Notes: generated by a model from the sequence alone, not told the origin. Positions 9,366 to 18,598 are shown, numbered from the stretch's first letter. The stretch: 64,000 bases of DNA from BJGV01 sp964194745 (GCA_965248035.1 OZ252054.1:1054001-1118000), one strand, 5' to 3'. Numbers and translations are program-made.

Positions 9366-9489
9366 ACTGCGTGAAATTACACCTTAGGGAAACAGTGGAT
9401 AAATCCCGTCTGTAACAGATACTTAGAAGATAGAATAGGGCGTACTACTACTCAGTAGAACGCAATGAATGGTTTAAAAAGGGGCGCAC

Positions 9490-9825
9490 ATGATGAAGAA
9501 ATCAGCAACAGTGAAAATGCTGCTATGTGGTTTATTCTTAGTGATTTCTGGAACAGTACAAGCTGCTGGTGACGCTGTTGCGGGCAAGAAGAAGACCACA
9601 ATGTGTATTGGTTGCCACGGGATACCAGGTTACCGTACAGCTTACCCAAAAGTGTATAACGTTCCGAAAATAGGCGGGCAGCACCCCACTTACCTGGTCA
9701 AGGCTCTTAAGGCATATAAAACGGGTGCTCGTAGTCATCCCAGTATGAAAGGAATAGCGGCTACTCTTTCCACGCAGGATATGGAAGACTTGGCTGCTTA
9801 TTATGCCGCTTCAGGCAGTAAATAA
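9490..9825 (+). CDS. Periplasmic small cytochrome c (c4/c553-like)
   Basis: A 111-residue exported monohaem cytochrome. A signal peptide ends near residue 25 (VQAAG), the haem attachment site CIGCH follows near residue 39, and a methionine in HPSMKG is the likely sixth ligand. The TLSTQDMEDLAAYYA ending is typical of class I c-type cytochromes. It is followed 27 bp later by a paralogue with the same plan, so the two probably arose by duplication and are cotranscribed. A role in periplasmic electron transfer is inferred from the family; the partner is unknown. Confidence 0.9.
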   Translation: MMKKSATVKMLLCGLFLVISGTVQAAGDAVAGKKKTTMCIGCHGIPGYRTAYPKVYNVPKIGGQHPTYLVKALKAYKTGARSHPSMKGIAATLSTQDMEDLAAYYAASGSK

Positions 9826-9852
9826 TTTCGATATTTACACAAGGAAGTTATT

Positions 9853-10179
9853 ATGAAAAATTTGGTTATTGCCGTATTTAGCAGCACATTTTTGCTAATT
9901 TCAGGGCAGGGGATCGCGGCTGATGTTGAAGCAGGCAAGAAAAAAGCAAGCGAGGTTTGTGCCGCGTGCCATGGTCCTGATGGCAATAGTCCCAACCCAG
10001 CTTTCCCAAAGATTGCCGGCCAATATGCAACTTATATTGAAAAGACCCTAAGCGACTATAAGTCAGGAGCGCGGAAAGATCCTGTTATGAGTGCCATGGC
10101 TGCGGCTTTGAGTACTGGAGACATCGAAAATCTGGCCGTCTATTTTGCTAGCAAAAGTGGTCTGAAAACTAAGAAATAA
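9853..10179 (+). CDS. Periplasmic small cytochrome c (c4/c553-like), paralogue
   Basis: A 108-residue sister of the preceding gene: signal peptide cleaved near residue 22, CAACHGPDGNS haem motif, FPKIAGQYATYIEKTL, methionine ligand region DPVMSAMA, and a lysine-rich tail. An AAGGAAG Shine-Dalgarno precedes the ATG. It is the last gene before a strong terminator, so the two cytochromes form one unit. Its CAACHGPDGNS motif is closer to canonical c4/c553 proteins than that of the first gene, whose haem site has shorter spacing residues; partners may therefore differ. Confidence 0.93.
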   Translation: MKNLVIAVFSSTFLLISGQGIAADVEAGKKKASEVCAACHGPDGNSPNPAFPKIAGQYATYIEKTLSDYKSGARKDPVMSAMAAALSTGDIENLAVYFASKSGLKTKK

Positions 10180-10239
10180 TTGGATAGGTAAGTAGGTAGA
10201 CTAAGAATTACCAACTTGTTTGTTCTTGAACATAAGAAT

Positions 10240-10263
10240 GGGCGCAGCCAGCGCCCTTTTTTG
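10240..10263 (+). terminator. Rho-independent terminator after the cytochrome pair
   Basis: A perfect six-base GC stem (GGGCGC with GCGCCC) has a five-base loop and is followed by a run of T. It lies between the rightward cytochromes and the leftward DUF1841 gene. Confidence 0.88.
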
Positions 10264-10295
10264 TTTTCTGATCAATTTTCCTGTTTATCCAAGCA

Positions 10296-10700
10296 TTAAA
10301 AATAAATCGATGCATCTGGTATAGATTGACTACGTTGTGCTTGCCAGATCATTTCTGCAAGACATTCCATAATTTGATGCATGGTGTCATGTTCATTTCC
10401 ATTTTTCTTCAATAAGCGATCAAACCGATCGCAGATTCCAGCAGGCTGATCTATTGAAAGTTGCTCCTTGATAGCGATATGCATGCCCATGTGCAAAAAC
10501 GGATTGGTGCTGCCCATTTCAGGTGGGTAATCTTTGTCGCGATAGCGTTCAGTATCATCGAGTATAGATTGATATTCCGGATGTAATAGGATGACCTTGA
10601 GCGCAATTTTTTCCATGTCGGAAAGAACTTCTCGATGCTTGTACTTGTACCAAGTACTAAAAAAGAATTGACGCGCCTGATGTCTGGACGGATTAAACAT
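10296..10700 (-). CDS. DUF1841 family protein
   Basis: A 134-residue soluble protein with the DUF1841 pattern: an N-terminal MFNPSRHQARQFF, a central HPEYQ, and the NPFLHMGMHIAIKEQ motif. The family is widespread in beta- and gammaproteobacteria, usually beside nth, and has no established function. Here it follows nth directly: the nth stop ends where this ATG begins, which implies cotranscription and probably coupled translation. Confidence 0.85.
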   Translation of the reverse strand: MFNPSRHQARQFFFSTWYKYKHREVLSDMEKIALKVILLHPEYQSILDDTERYRDKDYPPEMGSTNPFLHMGMHIAIKEQLSIDQPAGICDRFDRLLKKNGNEHDTMHQIMECLAEMIWQAQRSQSIPDASIYF

Positions 10701-11366
10701 TCAAGATGTAGATAGTGAATTGGGGGCATTAGTTTCCAATGTCTTTTTCTTGAAATCACATAGGTTTTCAATGATACATGTAGCACATTCTGGTTTTCGT
10801 GCCTTGCACACATAGCGCCCATGCAGGATTAGCCAATGATGGGCATCATGGTGAAACTCTTTCGACACGAATTTCAGAAGTTTTAGTTCTACTTCCAGAA
10901 CATTTTTTCCAGCTGCAAGACCGGTACGATTGGCGACGCGGAAGATGTGTGTGTCTACTGCGATGGTTGGTTCACCAAATGCAGTATTCAAGATTACATT
11001 AGCGGTTTTGTGTCCCACGCCAGGAAGGTTTTCCAGGTCATCCCGTGTTTGCGGTACACAGCTATTGTGATTCTGGATGAGGAGCCTGCAAGTTGTCAGA
11101 ATGTTCTTTGCTTTAGTTTTATATAAACCGATGCTCTTTATAGAATCGCGTAATCTGGTTTCGCCAAAGGCAAGAATCTTTTCTGGCGAGTTGGCTTTTA
11201 GGAAAAGTATTCTAGTTGCTAGATTCACGCTTCTATCGGTAGCTTGGGCAGACAGTATTACTGCCACTAGTAACTCGAATGGCGTGTTATAAACCAACTC
11301 AGTGGTTGGATGTGGATTGGCTATCTTGAGACGAGAGAAGATTTCGTGTCGCTTAAATGAGTTCAT
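10701..11366 (-). CDS. nth: Endonuclease III (DNA glycosylase/AP lyase)
   Basis: Nth removes oxidised pyrimidines and cleaves the abasic site. Visible are the helix-hairpin-helix LPGVGHKTANV with its catalytic lysine, the catalytic aspartate in VDTHIFRV, and the [4Fe-4S] loop CKARKPECATCIIENLC with C-x6-C-x2-C-x5-C spacing. The ATG at 11366 is preferred over an in-frame TTG nine bases upstream. The product is about 221 residues; the C-terminal tail is slightly longer than in E. coli. It lies between rnfB and DUF1841, an arrangement common in betaproteobacteria. Confidence 0.96.
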   Translation of the reverse strand: MNSFKRHEIFSRLKIANPHPTTELVYNTPFELLVAVILSAQATDRSVNLATRILFLKANSPEKILAFGETRLRDSIKSIGLYKTKAKNILTTCRLLIQNHNSCVPQTRDDLENLPGVGHKTANVILNTAFGEPTIAVDTHIFRVANRTGLAAGKNVLEVELKLLKFVSKEFHHDAHHWLILHGRYVCKARKPECATCIIENLCDFKKKTLETNAPNSLSTS

Positions 11367-11432
11367 AAATTGCAAAGAAAAGTATCAGTTGATTAACGCG
11401 GTTATTTTTATCAATTATCCAAATCTAGGTTG

Positions 11433-12089
11433 TTATTTCATGTTCCAATGTGGTTTTGATTGTTGCTTCTTGAAAGTGTTGGTTGCTGAAGTAACGTAAA
11501 AGGACTTAATTGCTTTCGTCTGTTTCGCGAGTCTCTCCGCCTTATCCTCTTTTTCATACTCAAGTCTCTTTAATCTGTGTTCATATCGTACACGTGCACG
11601 ATCGGCCGCCTTTTTCTTCATTTCGTTCTCGCGTACTAACATCTTATCGCTAGTCAAATAAGGTTCATATTCTGCATCAACAATTTGTTTCCTAAGTGGG
11701 AGCATACTGATGCAATCTACTGGGCAGGGCGCAATGCAGAGTTCGCATCCAGTGCATTCTGTACTAATCACTGTGTGCATCTTTTTAGCTGCGCCGACGA
11801 TGGCATCCACTGGACAAGCTTGAATGCAAAACGTACAGCCTATACAAATTTGCTCGTCGATAAATGCAATAGATTTGGGTTTGGGTAAACCGTGCGCTGT
11901 GTTTAGGGGTTTAGGCTTCACTCCAAGTAAATCAGCTAGTTTCTGTATGCCTTCTTCATTGCCCGGTGGACACTGATTGATGTCAGCGTGACCCTCTGAA
12001 ATTGCTATGGCATAAGGTTTACATCCGGGAAAACCACACTGACCACATTGAGTTTGCGGTAAAATGGCATCAATTTTCTCTATCAACAT
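11433..12089 (-). CDS. rnfB: RnfB/RsxB-type electron transport ferredoxin
   Basis: A 218-residue iron-sulfur protein. The N-terminal CGQCGFPGCKPYA with a later NQCPPG cysteine is the four-Fe-S domain. Two CxxCxxCxxxCP ferredoxin motifs follow (CIGCTFCIQACPVD and CTGCELCIAPCPVD). The usual N-terminal membrane helix of RnfB is missing, as in many stand-alone betaproteobacterial versions, and the C-terminus is a charged helix. No other rnf gene is near, so it may serve a different redox partner. Placement beside nth suggests a link to Fe-S repair enzymes, but that is inference. Confidence 0.85.
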   Translation of the reverse strand: MLIEKIDAILPQTQCGQCGFPGCKPYAIAISEGHADINQCPPGNEEGIQKLADLLGVKPKPLNTAHGLPKPKSIAFIDEQICIGCTFCIQACPVDAIVGAAKKMHTVISTECTGCELCIAPCPVDCISMLPLRKQIVDAEYEPYLTSDKMLVRENEMKKKAADRARVRYEHRLKRLEYEKEDKAERLAKQTKAIKSFYVTSATNTFKKQQSKPHWNMK

Positions 12090-12152
12090 TTTTCTGCCTG
12101 GTTATCTGCTTGGTCGCCTTATCAGTAAGGATGAAAAGCAAATATCTGATCC

Positions 12153-13163
12153 TTACATACTAACAGCCTGTACGGTTTCACGTACCAGTTCTGGGCCTCG
12201 ATAGATTAATCCGGTATACAGCTGCACCAGACTCGCGCCCGCAACCATTTTCTCCTTTGTGTCAGTTGCACACATAATGCCACCCACGCCGATGATGGGT
12301 ACAGCACCTTGTAACACTTCGTGTAATTGGTGAATAACTTTGGTGGCGTGCTTCATAAGCGGCGCACCGCTTAATCCACCAGTTTCGCTTGAATGTGGTA
12401 GATGTTCTACCCCAATGCGTGAGAAAGTAGAATTAGTAGCGATGACTCCGTCAATCTTGTGCTTCATCAACAGCGTAGCAATAGATATTATTTGTGTTGT
12501 CTCAAGATCTGGTGCAATTTTCACTACCAATGGTGTGTATTTTCCGCATTCATCTGCGAGCTTATTTTGTTCTAATTTCAGCGTTTCTAATAAATGATCA
12601 AGTTCCTCGGTGTTTTGTAGATGCCTCAGATTGGGTGTATTGGGTGAGGAAATATTGACCGTGATATAACTAGCGTAATAGTGTACTTTGCGTAGACACA
12701 TCAGGTAATCATCAGCGGCTTTTTCCACCGGCGTATCAAAATTTTTGCCAATGTTGATTCCGAGTATACCCTGATAGTTTGCGTATTTAACATTTTCCAC
12801 TAATTTGTCTACACCATAATTATTGAAGCCCAAGCGATTGATCATAGCTTTTGCTTGTGGGATTCTGAACAAGCGCGGCTTCAGATTTCCAGGCTGAGGG
12901 CGAGGCGTAACAGTACCAATTTCGATGAAACCGAAGCCAAGTGCGGCAAGTGCATTGATGTGCTCACCGTTCTTGTCCAACCCGGCAGCTAGACCAACAG
13001 GGTTAGGGAAGTCAAGACCCATAATGTTACGATGCTTGCAGTCGATTGGATGACCTTGGAGAAGCTTGAATCGGTGAGCATTCTCAATCGCATTGAGCGT
13101 GACACGGTGTGCGGTTTCTGGATTGAGGCTGAAAAGTAGTGGGCGGAGCAGAGAATAGAACAT
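12153..13163 (-). CDS. pyrD: Dihydroorotate dehydrogenase (quinone), class 2
   Basis: PyrD oxidises dihydroorotate to orotate and passes electrons to the quinone pool. The N-terminal MFYSLLRPLLFSLNPETAH is the membrane-associating helix of class 2 enzymes. FMN and substrate motifs follow: NPVGLAAGLDKNG, the NRLGFNNYG loop, VNISSPNTPNLR with the catalytic serine, and the phosphate-binding GVGGI. The ATG at 13163 is chosen over an upstream in-frame start at 13208 that adds 15 atypical residues. It works with pyrB/pyrX 40 kb away in the same pathway. Confidence 0.96.
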   Translation of the reverse strand: MFYSLLRPLLFSLNPETAHRVTLNAIENAHRFKLLQGHPIDCKHRNIMGLDFPNPVGLAAGLDKNGEHINALAALGFGFIEIGTVTPRPQPGNLKPRLFRIPQAKAMINRLGFNNYGVDKLVENVKYANYQGILGINIGKNFDTPVEKAADDYLMCLRKVHYYASYITVNISSPNTPNLRHLQNTEELDHLLETLKLEQNKLADECGKYTPLVVKIAPDLETTQIISIATLLMKHKIDGVIATNSTFSRIGVEHLPHSSETGGLSGAPLMKHATKVIHQLHEVLQGAVPIIGVGGIMCATDTKEKMVAGASLVQLYTGLIYRGPELVRETVQAVSM

Positions 13164-13213
13164 AACACTAATTATAACCCGAAAAAGAGGATGAATCTCG
13201 GAGAACACCGATT

Positions 13214-13345
13214 ATGTTAAGGTTTTACTTACCTGAAAGTGCCGCCCGTTCAGAGTATGAGTTATTCAATCGCTTACATCATCCAGGAATACATGAGGCA
13301 TTCGTAGAACGGCAAAAATACGACTTAAAATTTAGATGCGTTTGA
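13214..13345 (+). other. Short unassigned open frame in a 570-bp gap
   Basis: Between pyrD and the TPR gene (13164-13733) I see only this 43-codon frame beginning MLRFYLPESAARSEYE. It has no clear ribosome-binding site and I do not recognise it. The remainder is AT-rich with many stops and could be decayed coding DNA. I assign no function. Confidence 0.2.
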
Positions 13346-13733
13346 GAAAATAACACGGATAGAACTCCAGTATAAACTTGATAAGGCACACAAAAAAAGT
13401 ATTATTAACTATGTGTCTTTATTTTTCTATAGTCTGGTTTTGATGGTTCGTGAATTGGTTTCAGTCAAGTTATATGATTCCCCTGCTGTTACAGTTCGCT
13501 AAAGAACACTAGGAAATAACGGCCGGCAATCTAGCTGCTCTAGTTTCTAAGGCGTATGATTTATAAGTTACGTGTATAGAATCAATTATTCCGCAGGTAG
13601 AAAGCCATATTAATAGACTGGGTTAGATTGTTTATTATCTTGGTCTAGATCGCTTCGTACTCTAGGTAGAGTATCTGAAGTTGGGAGGGTATGTATGTTA
13701 TTGCTTTTCAAATTGGTTTAGACCTAGATCTTT

Positions 13734-14417
13734 ATGAAAATATGCATCCTTTCTTTTATTATTTTTTTTCTGTCAGATGGGGGGAGTGTCCATGCTGCTA
13801 CTGAGTGGGACACGCTCAACGAAAATGTAGAATCCTTGTATCAGCAGAGTGACTATGATGGTGCTATCGCAGTAGCAAAGAAGGCTCTTCAAACGGCCGA
13901 AAGAGATCTTGGTCCAGATCATTCCAATGTGGCTGCAAGTCTGAATAATTTAGCAGAAGTATATCGCGTACAAGGACAGTATGCAGTGGCAAAGCCGCTC
14001 CTCAAACGTGCACTGATAATTAATGAGACAGTTTTCGGCTTAGATCATCTAAGTGTTGCTACAAGCCTAAGTGGTCTGGCAGCGCTTTATGAGAAAAGAG
14101 AAGAATATTTACGGGCTGAGCCGCTCTATAAGCGTGCGCTGGAAATCGTTGAAAAAGCTCTTGGCCCAGAACACCCAACTGTAGCTACAAGTCTAAATAA
14201 CCTTGCAGCATTGTATTCTGTCCAAATGCAGTATTCCCAGGCCAGACCACTTTTAAAACGTGCGTTGGAAATTTGGGTGAGTACCCATGGCTCAAAGCAT
14301 CCTGATGTGGCTACAGGCCTAGAGAATTTAGCACAGTTGCAACGCAAAACTCGCCAAGATACAGAGGCAGAGGCACTGGAGAAACGTGCGGCCGCAATAC
14401 GGGCGATGCGACGATGA
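13734..14417 (+). CDS. Exported TPR-repeat protein (kinesin light chain-like repeats)
   Basis: A 227-residue protein with a signal peptide (cleavage near VHAAT, residue 22) and about four 42-residue tetratricopeptide units. The recurring pattern is GPDHSNVAASLNNLAEVY, then QYAVAKPLLKRALII, the form seen in kinesin light chain-type TPRs. Such repeats mediate protein-protein contact; no enzyme domain is present. The 42-residue periodicity is also visible in the DNA, so the repeats probably expanded by duplication. The neighbours on both sides are on the other strand, so it is a single-gene unit. The partner is unknown. Confidence 0.85.
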   Translation: MKICILSFIIFFLSDGGSVHAATEWDTLNENVESLYQQSDYDGAIAVAKKALQTAERDLGPDHSNVAASLNNLAEVYRVQGQYAVAKPLLKRALIINETVFGLDHLSVATSLSGLAALYEKREEYLRAEPLYKRALEIVEKALGPEHPTVATSLNNLAALYSVQMQYSQARPLLKRALEIWVSTHGSKHPDVATGLENLAQLQRKTRQDTEAEALEKRAAAIRAMRR

Positions 14418-14487
14418 ATTTTCGTGCTCAGTATATAATCATTAGTAAAAGTCGACAGATAAATTAAAAGCAGTCTGTTCGATTCCT

Positions 14488-15210
14488 TTAAGTGAGTGAC
14501 TGCCATTTTTTGTTGATTAAGCCTTCTAGTGGCTGGAAGTTAGCCTTGTATTCCATTTTTCGGCTTGCCTTGATCCAGTACCCGAGATAAAGGTACGGTA
14601 GCTCATGTATACGGCATTGTTGTATCTGCCAGAGGATACTGTGGGTGCCAAAACTAGCACCCTGTACATTGGGGTCGAAGAATGTGTACACCGATGATAT
14701 CCCATCAGATAGTTCGTCAATGATACTAATCATACGTAGCTGCCCACTTTCATGAAATTCAACTAGCTTAGAGTTGACATTGCTTTGCAACAGGAAATTT
14801 TGATATTGCTCGCGACTATCGTGATCCATGCTTCCGCCGCAGTGACGTTGCATTTGGTAGTGTAGGTAGAGCGCATAATGATCCGGGTGGTAATACAGCT
14901 TATGCTGTGTAGCTATTAGATTTTGGTGGCGTTTCCAGACGCGACGCTGAGTATGGCTAGGGGAAAAATCATTAACGATGACACGTACTGGAACGCAGGC
15001 TTTGCAGTGATCACAATAGGGGCGGTACGTAAAGGCGCCACTGCGACGAAAACCAGCCTGAACCAATTCGCTGTAGGCGTGTGTATCTATTAGATGACTG
15101 GGTGTCGCCACCTGAGAGCGCGCTAACTTATCTGGCAGGTAACTGCAAGGATAAGATGCAGTGGTGTAGAACTGCAGTATTGATGAAGGGAAATCATTCA
15201 ATAGGCTCAT
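14488..15210 (-). CDS. bpt: Aspartate/glutamate leucyltransferase (bacterial ATE1-like)
   Basis: Bpt transfers leucine from Leu-tRNA to proteins with N-terminal Asp or Glu, marking them for ClpS/ClpAP degradation. The N-terminal region keeps the family cysteines in CSYLPDKLARSQV and YCDHCKACVPVRV; the C-terminal domain ends with YWIKASRKMEYKANFQPLE. The length of 240 residues is typical. Its start overlaps the end of aat by 17 nt, so the two N-degron enzymes are cotranscribed. Confidence 0.94.
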   Translation of the reverse strand: MSLLNDFPSSILQFYTTASYPCSYLPDKLARSQVATPSHLIDTHAYSELVQAGFRRSGAFTYRPYCDHCKACVPVRVIVNDFSPSHTQRRVWKRHQNLIATQHKLYYHPDHYALYLHYQMQRHCGGSMDHDSREQYQNFLLQSNVNSKLVEFHESGQLRMISIIDELSDGISSVYTFFDPNVQGASFGTHSILWQIQQCRIHELPYLYLGYWIKASRKMEYKANFQPLEGLINKKWQSLT

Positions 15211-15892
15211 TATCGAATTGCCATTTCTCGATTTGATTAGGGTAGTTTACCAACTCTTTTAGTTTTTGGCTAAACTCCTTTCGGGGGATTTCTCGTGCCC
15301 CGAATGAAGCAAGGTGAGCGGTTTTCATCTGGCAGTCAATCATCTTGAAGTTCCATCGTTCCAACTGTTTTACCAGATGTACAAATGCGATTTTGGAAGC
15401 GTCATGTATTCGGGAAAACATTGATTCTCCGAAGAACATTTTTCCCTGAGCGATGCCGTATAGGCCACCTACTAGTTCACCACCCACCCAAGTTTCTACT
15501 GAATGAGCTAACCCCATTTCATGTAGCACTGTATAGGCTGAAACCATGTCCGAATGTATCCAGGTACCAGGTTGTCCCTTGCGCGGTTCGGCGCAAGCCT
15601 GTAAGACTTGACTGAAAGCACTGTCAACGCGGACTTCATAATTACTATTCCTCAGAATTTTATTTAACGAACGAGATATTCTAAGTTCACTGGGAAACAG
15701 AACCATACGAGGATCAGGACTCCACCACAAAATAGTTTCGTTTGCATTGAACCAGGGAAAAATTCCACTGTGATACGCCTCGATCAGGCGTTCTGGTGAG
15801 AGATCTCCGCCAGCAGCGAGCAGGCCGTTTGGCTTAACAAGTGCGGTTTCTAAGGGGGGGAAAAACGAGTCTGGTGTCAGCCAAAAGGACAT
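15194..15892 (-). CDS. aat: Leucyl/phenylalanyl-tRNA--protein transferase
   Basis: Aat attaches Leu or Phe to proteins beginning with Lys or Arg, creating a primary N-degron. Diagnostic stretches are LLAAGGDLSPERLIEAYHSGIFPWF, WWSPDPRM, and MFSRIHDASKIAFVHLVKQL. At 232 residues it is full length. It overlaps the downstream bpt gene by 17 nt. This pair covers both the basic and the acidic N-terminal substrates of the bacterial N-end rule. Confidence 0.95.
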   Translation of the reverse strand: MSFWLTPDSFFPPLETALVKPNGLLAAGGDLSPERLIEAYHSGIFPWFNANETILWWSPDPRMVLFPSELRISRSLNKILRNSNYEVRVDSAFSQVLQACAEPRKGQPGTWIHSDMVSAYTVLHEMGLAHSVETWVGGELVGGLYGIAQGKMFFGESMFSRIHDASKIAFVHLVKQLERWNFKMIDCQMKTAHLASFGAREIPRKEFSQKLKELVNYPNQIEKWQFDNEPIE

Positions 15893-16081
15893 ACTGGTTT
15901 TTAAAAAGGAAGAAAACTTTCTAATTTTACCTTTATTTTAACAATGACAGGTTCAAGGTTAATTTCACAAAATTCAATAGAGAAAAATAGAGAAGAAAAA
16001 AATATAAAATAAGAGGAAAATACAGTAGTAGCTCAGCTTTTTCACATTCCAGGTAACATAAACCAGAAAACAGAAAAGAAT

Positions 16082-16534
16082 ATGGACGTATATCGCAACC
16101 AAATATCCGGATATTTCACCCAAGTACCGTTATGGCCGTTTGTTTTACTTGCAATGATTATGACTTGTGCTGGGATTTATCAATTATACATCCGAAAACA
16201 ACGTTCTATTGATGCCGATAATTTTCGTTTGTCTATCCACTCCATTTTATCTGGTTTGTATCCAGAGCCTGCTAACTGGCCTAAAGATATCGGCGTGTAC
16301 TTACGTGATAGATTGCCTGCAATGCAAGAGGTGGTACAAGACTTCAGACATGATATTCCTCAAGAGCGTATACCCGCCTACAATAAGGATTGGCATAGCT
16401 ACTGCCAATTTTGCAATGAAATAACTGACGATAAATGCGTTGCGGCGGAACTGAATCCCAGTGATGTGCCAGATCCAAAGCAGGTTTTTTATACTCTTGT
16501 GTCTAATATCCTACGTCATGAAACAATGAAATAA
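16082..16534 (+). CDS. Unknown single-pass membrane protein with altered C-terminus
   Basis: A 150-residue protein with one N-terminal membrane segment (about residues 17-36), then a soluble domain with WxxxCxFC near HSYCQFCNEITDD. I do not recognise a family. The 3' end lies in a 110-bp tandem duplication: the first copy reads into the second and stops at TAA 16532-16534 with HETMK. The second copy in the original frame would end in LVSDILHHEK at TAG 16636-16638. The present C-terminus is therefore probably a by-product of the duplication, with only the last few residues changed. Confidence 0.6.
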   Translation: MDVYRNQISGYFTQVPLWPFVLLAMIMTCAGIYQLYIRKQRSIDADNFRLSIHSILSGLYPEPANWPKDIGVYLRDRLPAMQEVVQDFRHDIPQERIPAYNKDWHSYCQFCNEITDDKCVAAELNPSDVPDPKQVFYTLVSNILRHETMK

Positions 16535-16633
16535 CTGACGATAAATGCGTTGCGGCGGAACTGAACCCTAGTGATGTGCCAGATCCAAAGCAGGTTTTTT
16601 ATACTCTTGTGTCTGACATCCTACATCATGAAA
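16414..16633. repeat. 110-bp tandem duplication
   Basis: Bases 16414-16523 are repeated at 16524-16633 with only a few substitutions (for example AATCCC against AACCCT, and AATATC against GACATC). Because 110 is not a multiple of three, the second copy is out of frame with the gene it came from. The high identity points to a recent event. Confidence 0.93.
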
Positions 16634-16648
16634 AATAGATCTTTCCAT

Positions 16649-16694
16649 CTATATTTCGTCTATGGAATAATCTATGTTTCGTCTATGGAGTAAT
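16649..16694. repeat. 23-bp tandem repeat, two copies
   Basis: Two adjacent units (16649-16671 and 16672-16694) share TTTCGTCTATGGA and differ at two positions. They lie just behind the 110-bp duplication, between convergent genes. Confidence 0.8.
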
Positions 16695-16795
16695 CCATGT
16701 AGTTTCGGTAATTCCAGCAGCGTTGGTGTAGATGAGTACAGGATGGCCCTAATTGCCACAGTTACTAGTTTGACCCTAAACCGATTGTTTGCTAT

Positions 16796-18058
16796 TCAGC
16801 CAACATAATGTATTTTCTGACCTAACATCTCTGGGGTAATGAGTGTAATGCACTTATCGGTGACATAGAATCGCTTGCGGTCTTCTTCCCGATCGAGCCC
16901 TACTGTCAATCCCTCGGGGATTACACAATTTTTGTCCACTACTACTCGCTTGAAACGTACATTTCGGCCGATATCTACGTTAGGAAGTATCACTGAATCC
17001 TCGATATTGCTATAGCTGCGTACATGCACGTTGGAAAACAGTAGAGAGCGACGCACCATTGCACCACTGATAATACAACCGCCCGATACCATCGAATCTC
17101 GTGCTTGACCTGTCCGGTCCTCGTTATCAAATATAAACTTGGCAGGTGGTAACTGTTCTTGGTGTGTCCAGATCGGCCACTCTTCATCATATAGGTTGAG
17201 ATCCGGTATCAAGTTAGTAAGATCAAGATTAGCTTCCCAATAGGCATCTACGGTACCTATATCTCGCCAGTACGGTACTCCTGAAGAGGCTATGTTGACG
17301 CAACTGTCAACGAAGCGGTGGGCGAATACCCGATAGCGAGGTACCTGATAAGGAATCAGATCCTTGGCAAAATCGTGAGATGAACTGTTTTCGTTATGGT
17401 CACGAATCAATTGTTCGAAAAGAAACGATGCGTTGAACACATAAATACCCATGCTGGCAAGTGCTTGTCCCGGTTGGCCGGGAATGGGAGTGGCATTCTC
17501 CGGTTTGGGTTTTTCGGTAAAACTAGTGATACGCCATTCATCGTCGATACTCATGATGCCAAATTCACTCGTTTCCTCAAGCGGAATGGTCAGGCAAGCC
17601 ACACTCATATCAGCAGATTTCTTAACATGATCAGCTATTAATTTACTGTAATCCATTTTGTAGACGTGATCGCCACCTAGAATCAGTACATAAGTCGGAT
17701 CATGGCGGCGCAAGATATCGATATTCTGAAACACTGCATCAGCAGTTCCTTGGTACCAAGCTTCCCCTGTCATTTGCTGTGCCGGCAGTAATTCGACGAA
17801 TTCCTTGAAGCGTCCATCTAGAAAACTCCATCCGTACTGAATATGACGAACCAGACTCTGCGCCTTGTATTGGGTAGCAACTCCGATGCGTCGAATACCA
17901 GAGTTGACGCAATTGGAAAGAGGAAAATCAATGATACGAAACTTGCCTCCAAATGGCACCGCAGGTTTTGCTCGCCAGTCAGTAAGTTGGTGTAAGCGGC
18001 TGCCACGCCCACCTGCCAGTATCAGAGCTATAGCACTGCGTGTACTGTGTGAATACAT
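16796..18058 (-). CDS. glgC: Glucose-1-phosphate adenylyltransferase
   Basis: GlgC makes ADP-glucose from glucose-1-phosphate and ATP, the committed step of glycogen synthesis. The N-terminal LAGGRGSRLHQLTDWRAKPAVPFGG holds the pyrophosphorylase signature, FPLSNCVNSGI follows, and the C-terminal part shows the left-handed beta-helix region. At 420 residues it is standard. It is divergently placed from pgi, with glgA and glgP close by, so the block runs from fructose-6-phosphate to glycogen and back. Allosteric control is expected from the family but cannot be read here. Confidence 0.97.
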   Translation of the reverse strand: MYSHSTRSAIALILAGGRGSRLHQLTDWRAKPAVPFGGKFRIIDFPLSNCVNSGIRRIGVATQYKAQSLVRHIQYGWSFLDGRFKEFVELLPAQQMTGEAWYQGTADAVFQNIDILRRHDPTYVLILGGDHVYKMDYSKLIADHVKKSADMSVACLTIPLEETSEFGIMSIDDEWRITSFTEKPKPENATPIPGQPGQALASMGIYVFNASFLFEQLIRDHNENSSSHDFAKDLIPYQVPRYRVFAHRFVDSCVNIASSGVPYWRDIGTVDAYWEANLDLTNLIPDLNLYDEEWPIWTHQEQLPPAKFIFDNEDRTGQARDSMVSGGCIISGAMVRRSLLFSNVHVRSYSNIEDSVILPNVDIGRNVRFKRVVVDKNCVIPEGLTVGLDREEDRKRFYVTDKCITLITPEMLGQKIHYVG

Positions 18059-18198
18059 TCTGTTTCTTCCATGGTCATACCTTTTATATCTACCAATGTT
18101 TGATCATTATGCCACTTTTTAATAGCGTACTTGATCTGAATTAACAGTCTTAAGCAAGTTATAATTCGCTATATACGATCTAACCCAACATAACTTTG

Positions 18199-18327
18199 CA
18201 TGTCTGTCCAAATTAATTTACCCCAAGAAGCAATACTAACGGAACGGCTGTCTAGTCACTCCAATTGCCTTAGACCTCACCTGGAGCAAGAGTGCCGTTT
18301 CATTCAGGTGTTTTATTTACGTGTGTG
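18199..18327 (+). other. Short unassigned open frame in a 540-bp gap
   Basis: The gap between glgC and pgi (18059-18598) contains this 42-codon frame starting MSVQINLPQEAILTERL and ending at TGA. The sequence looks coding-like at first, then degrades into many stops, which suggests the 5' remnant of a dead gene. I do not recognise it. The remainder of the gap shows no convincing gene; it must include the glgC and pgi promoters. Confidence 0.25.
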
Positions 18328-18598
18328 AAACAATTTTACTAAATGGGAAAGGGGCTTTGATTCAATGACGTGTACTCTTTTTGGTAGTATTTCTGAGTGG
18401 TATGAAATACTGCAGGGTATACTCTTTCTGCTGTGGGCTAGGTGAGCCAAGGAAGGATTATGAGTGTATGGGGAATGAGAGGATTTGGTAGGGAGAATAA
18501 TATGCTGGAAGTTATGTGTATTAGAAAGCAGATCTGGCACCACAGCAGCATTTGGGTGCTTTTGGCGAAGTAGATTTTACGGTTAAGTACGAAGAGAT

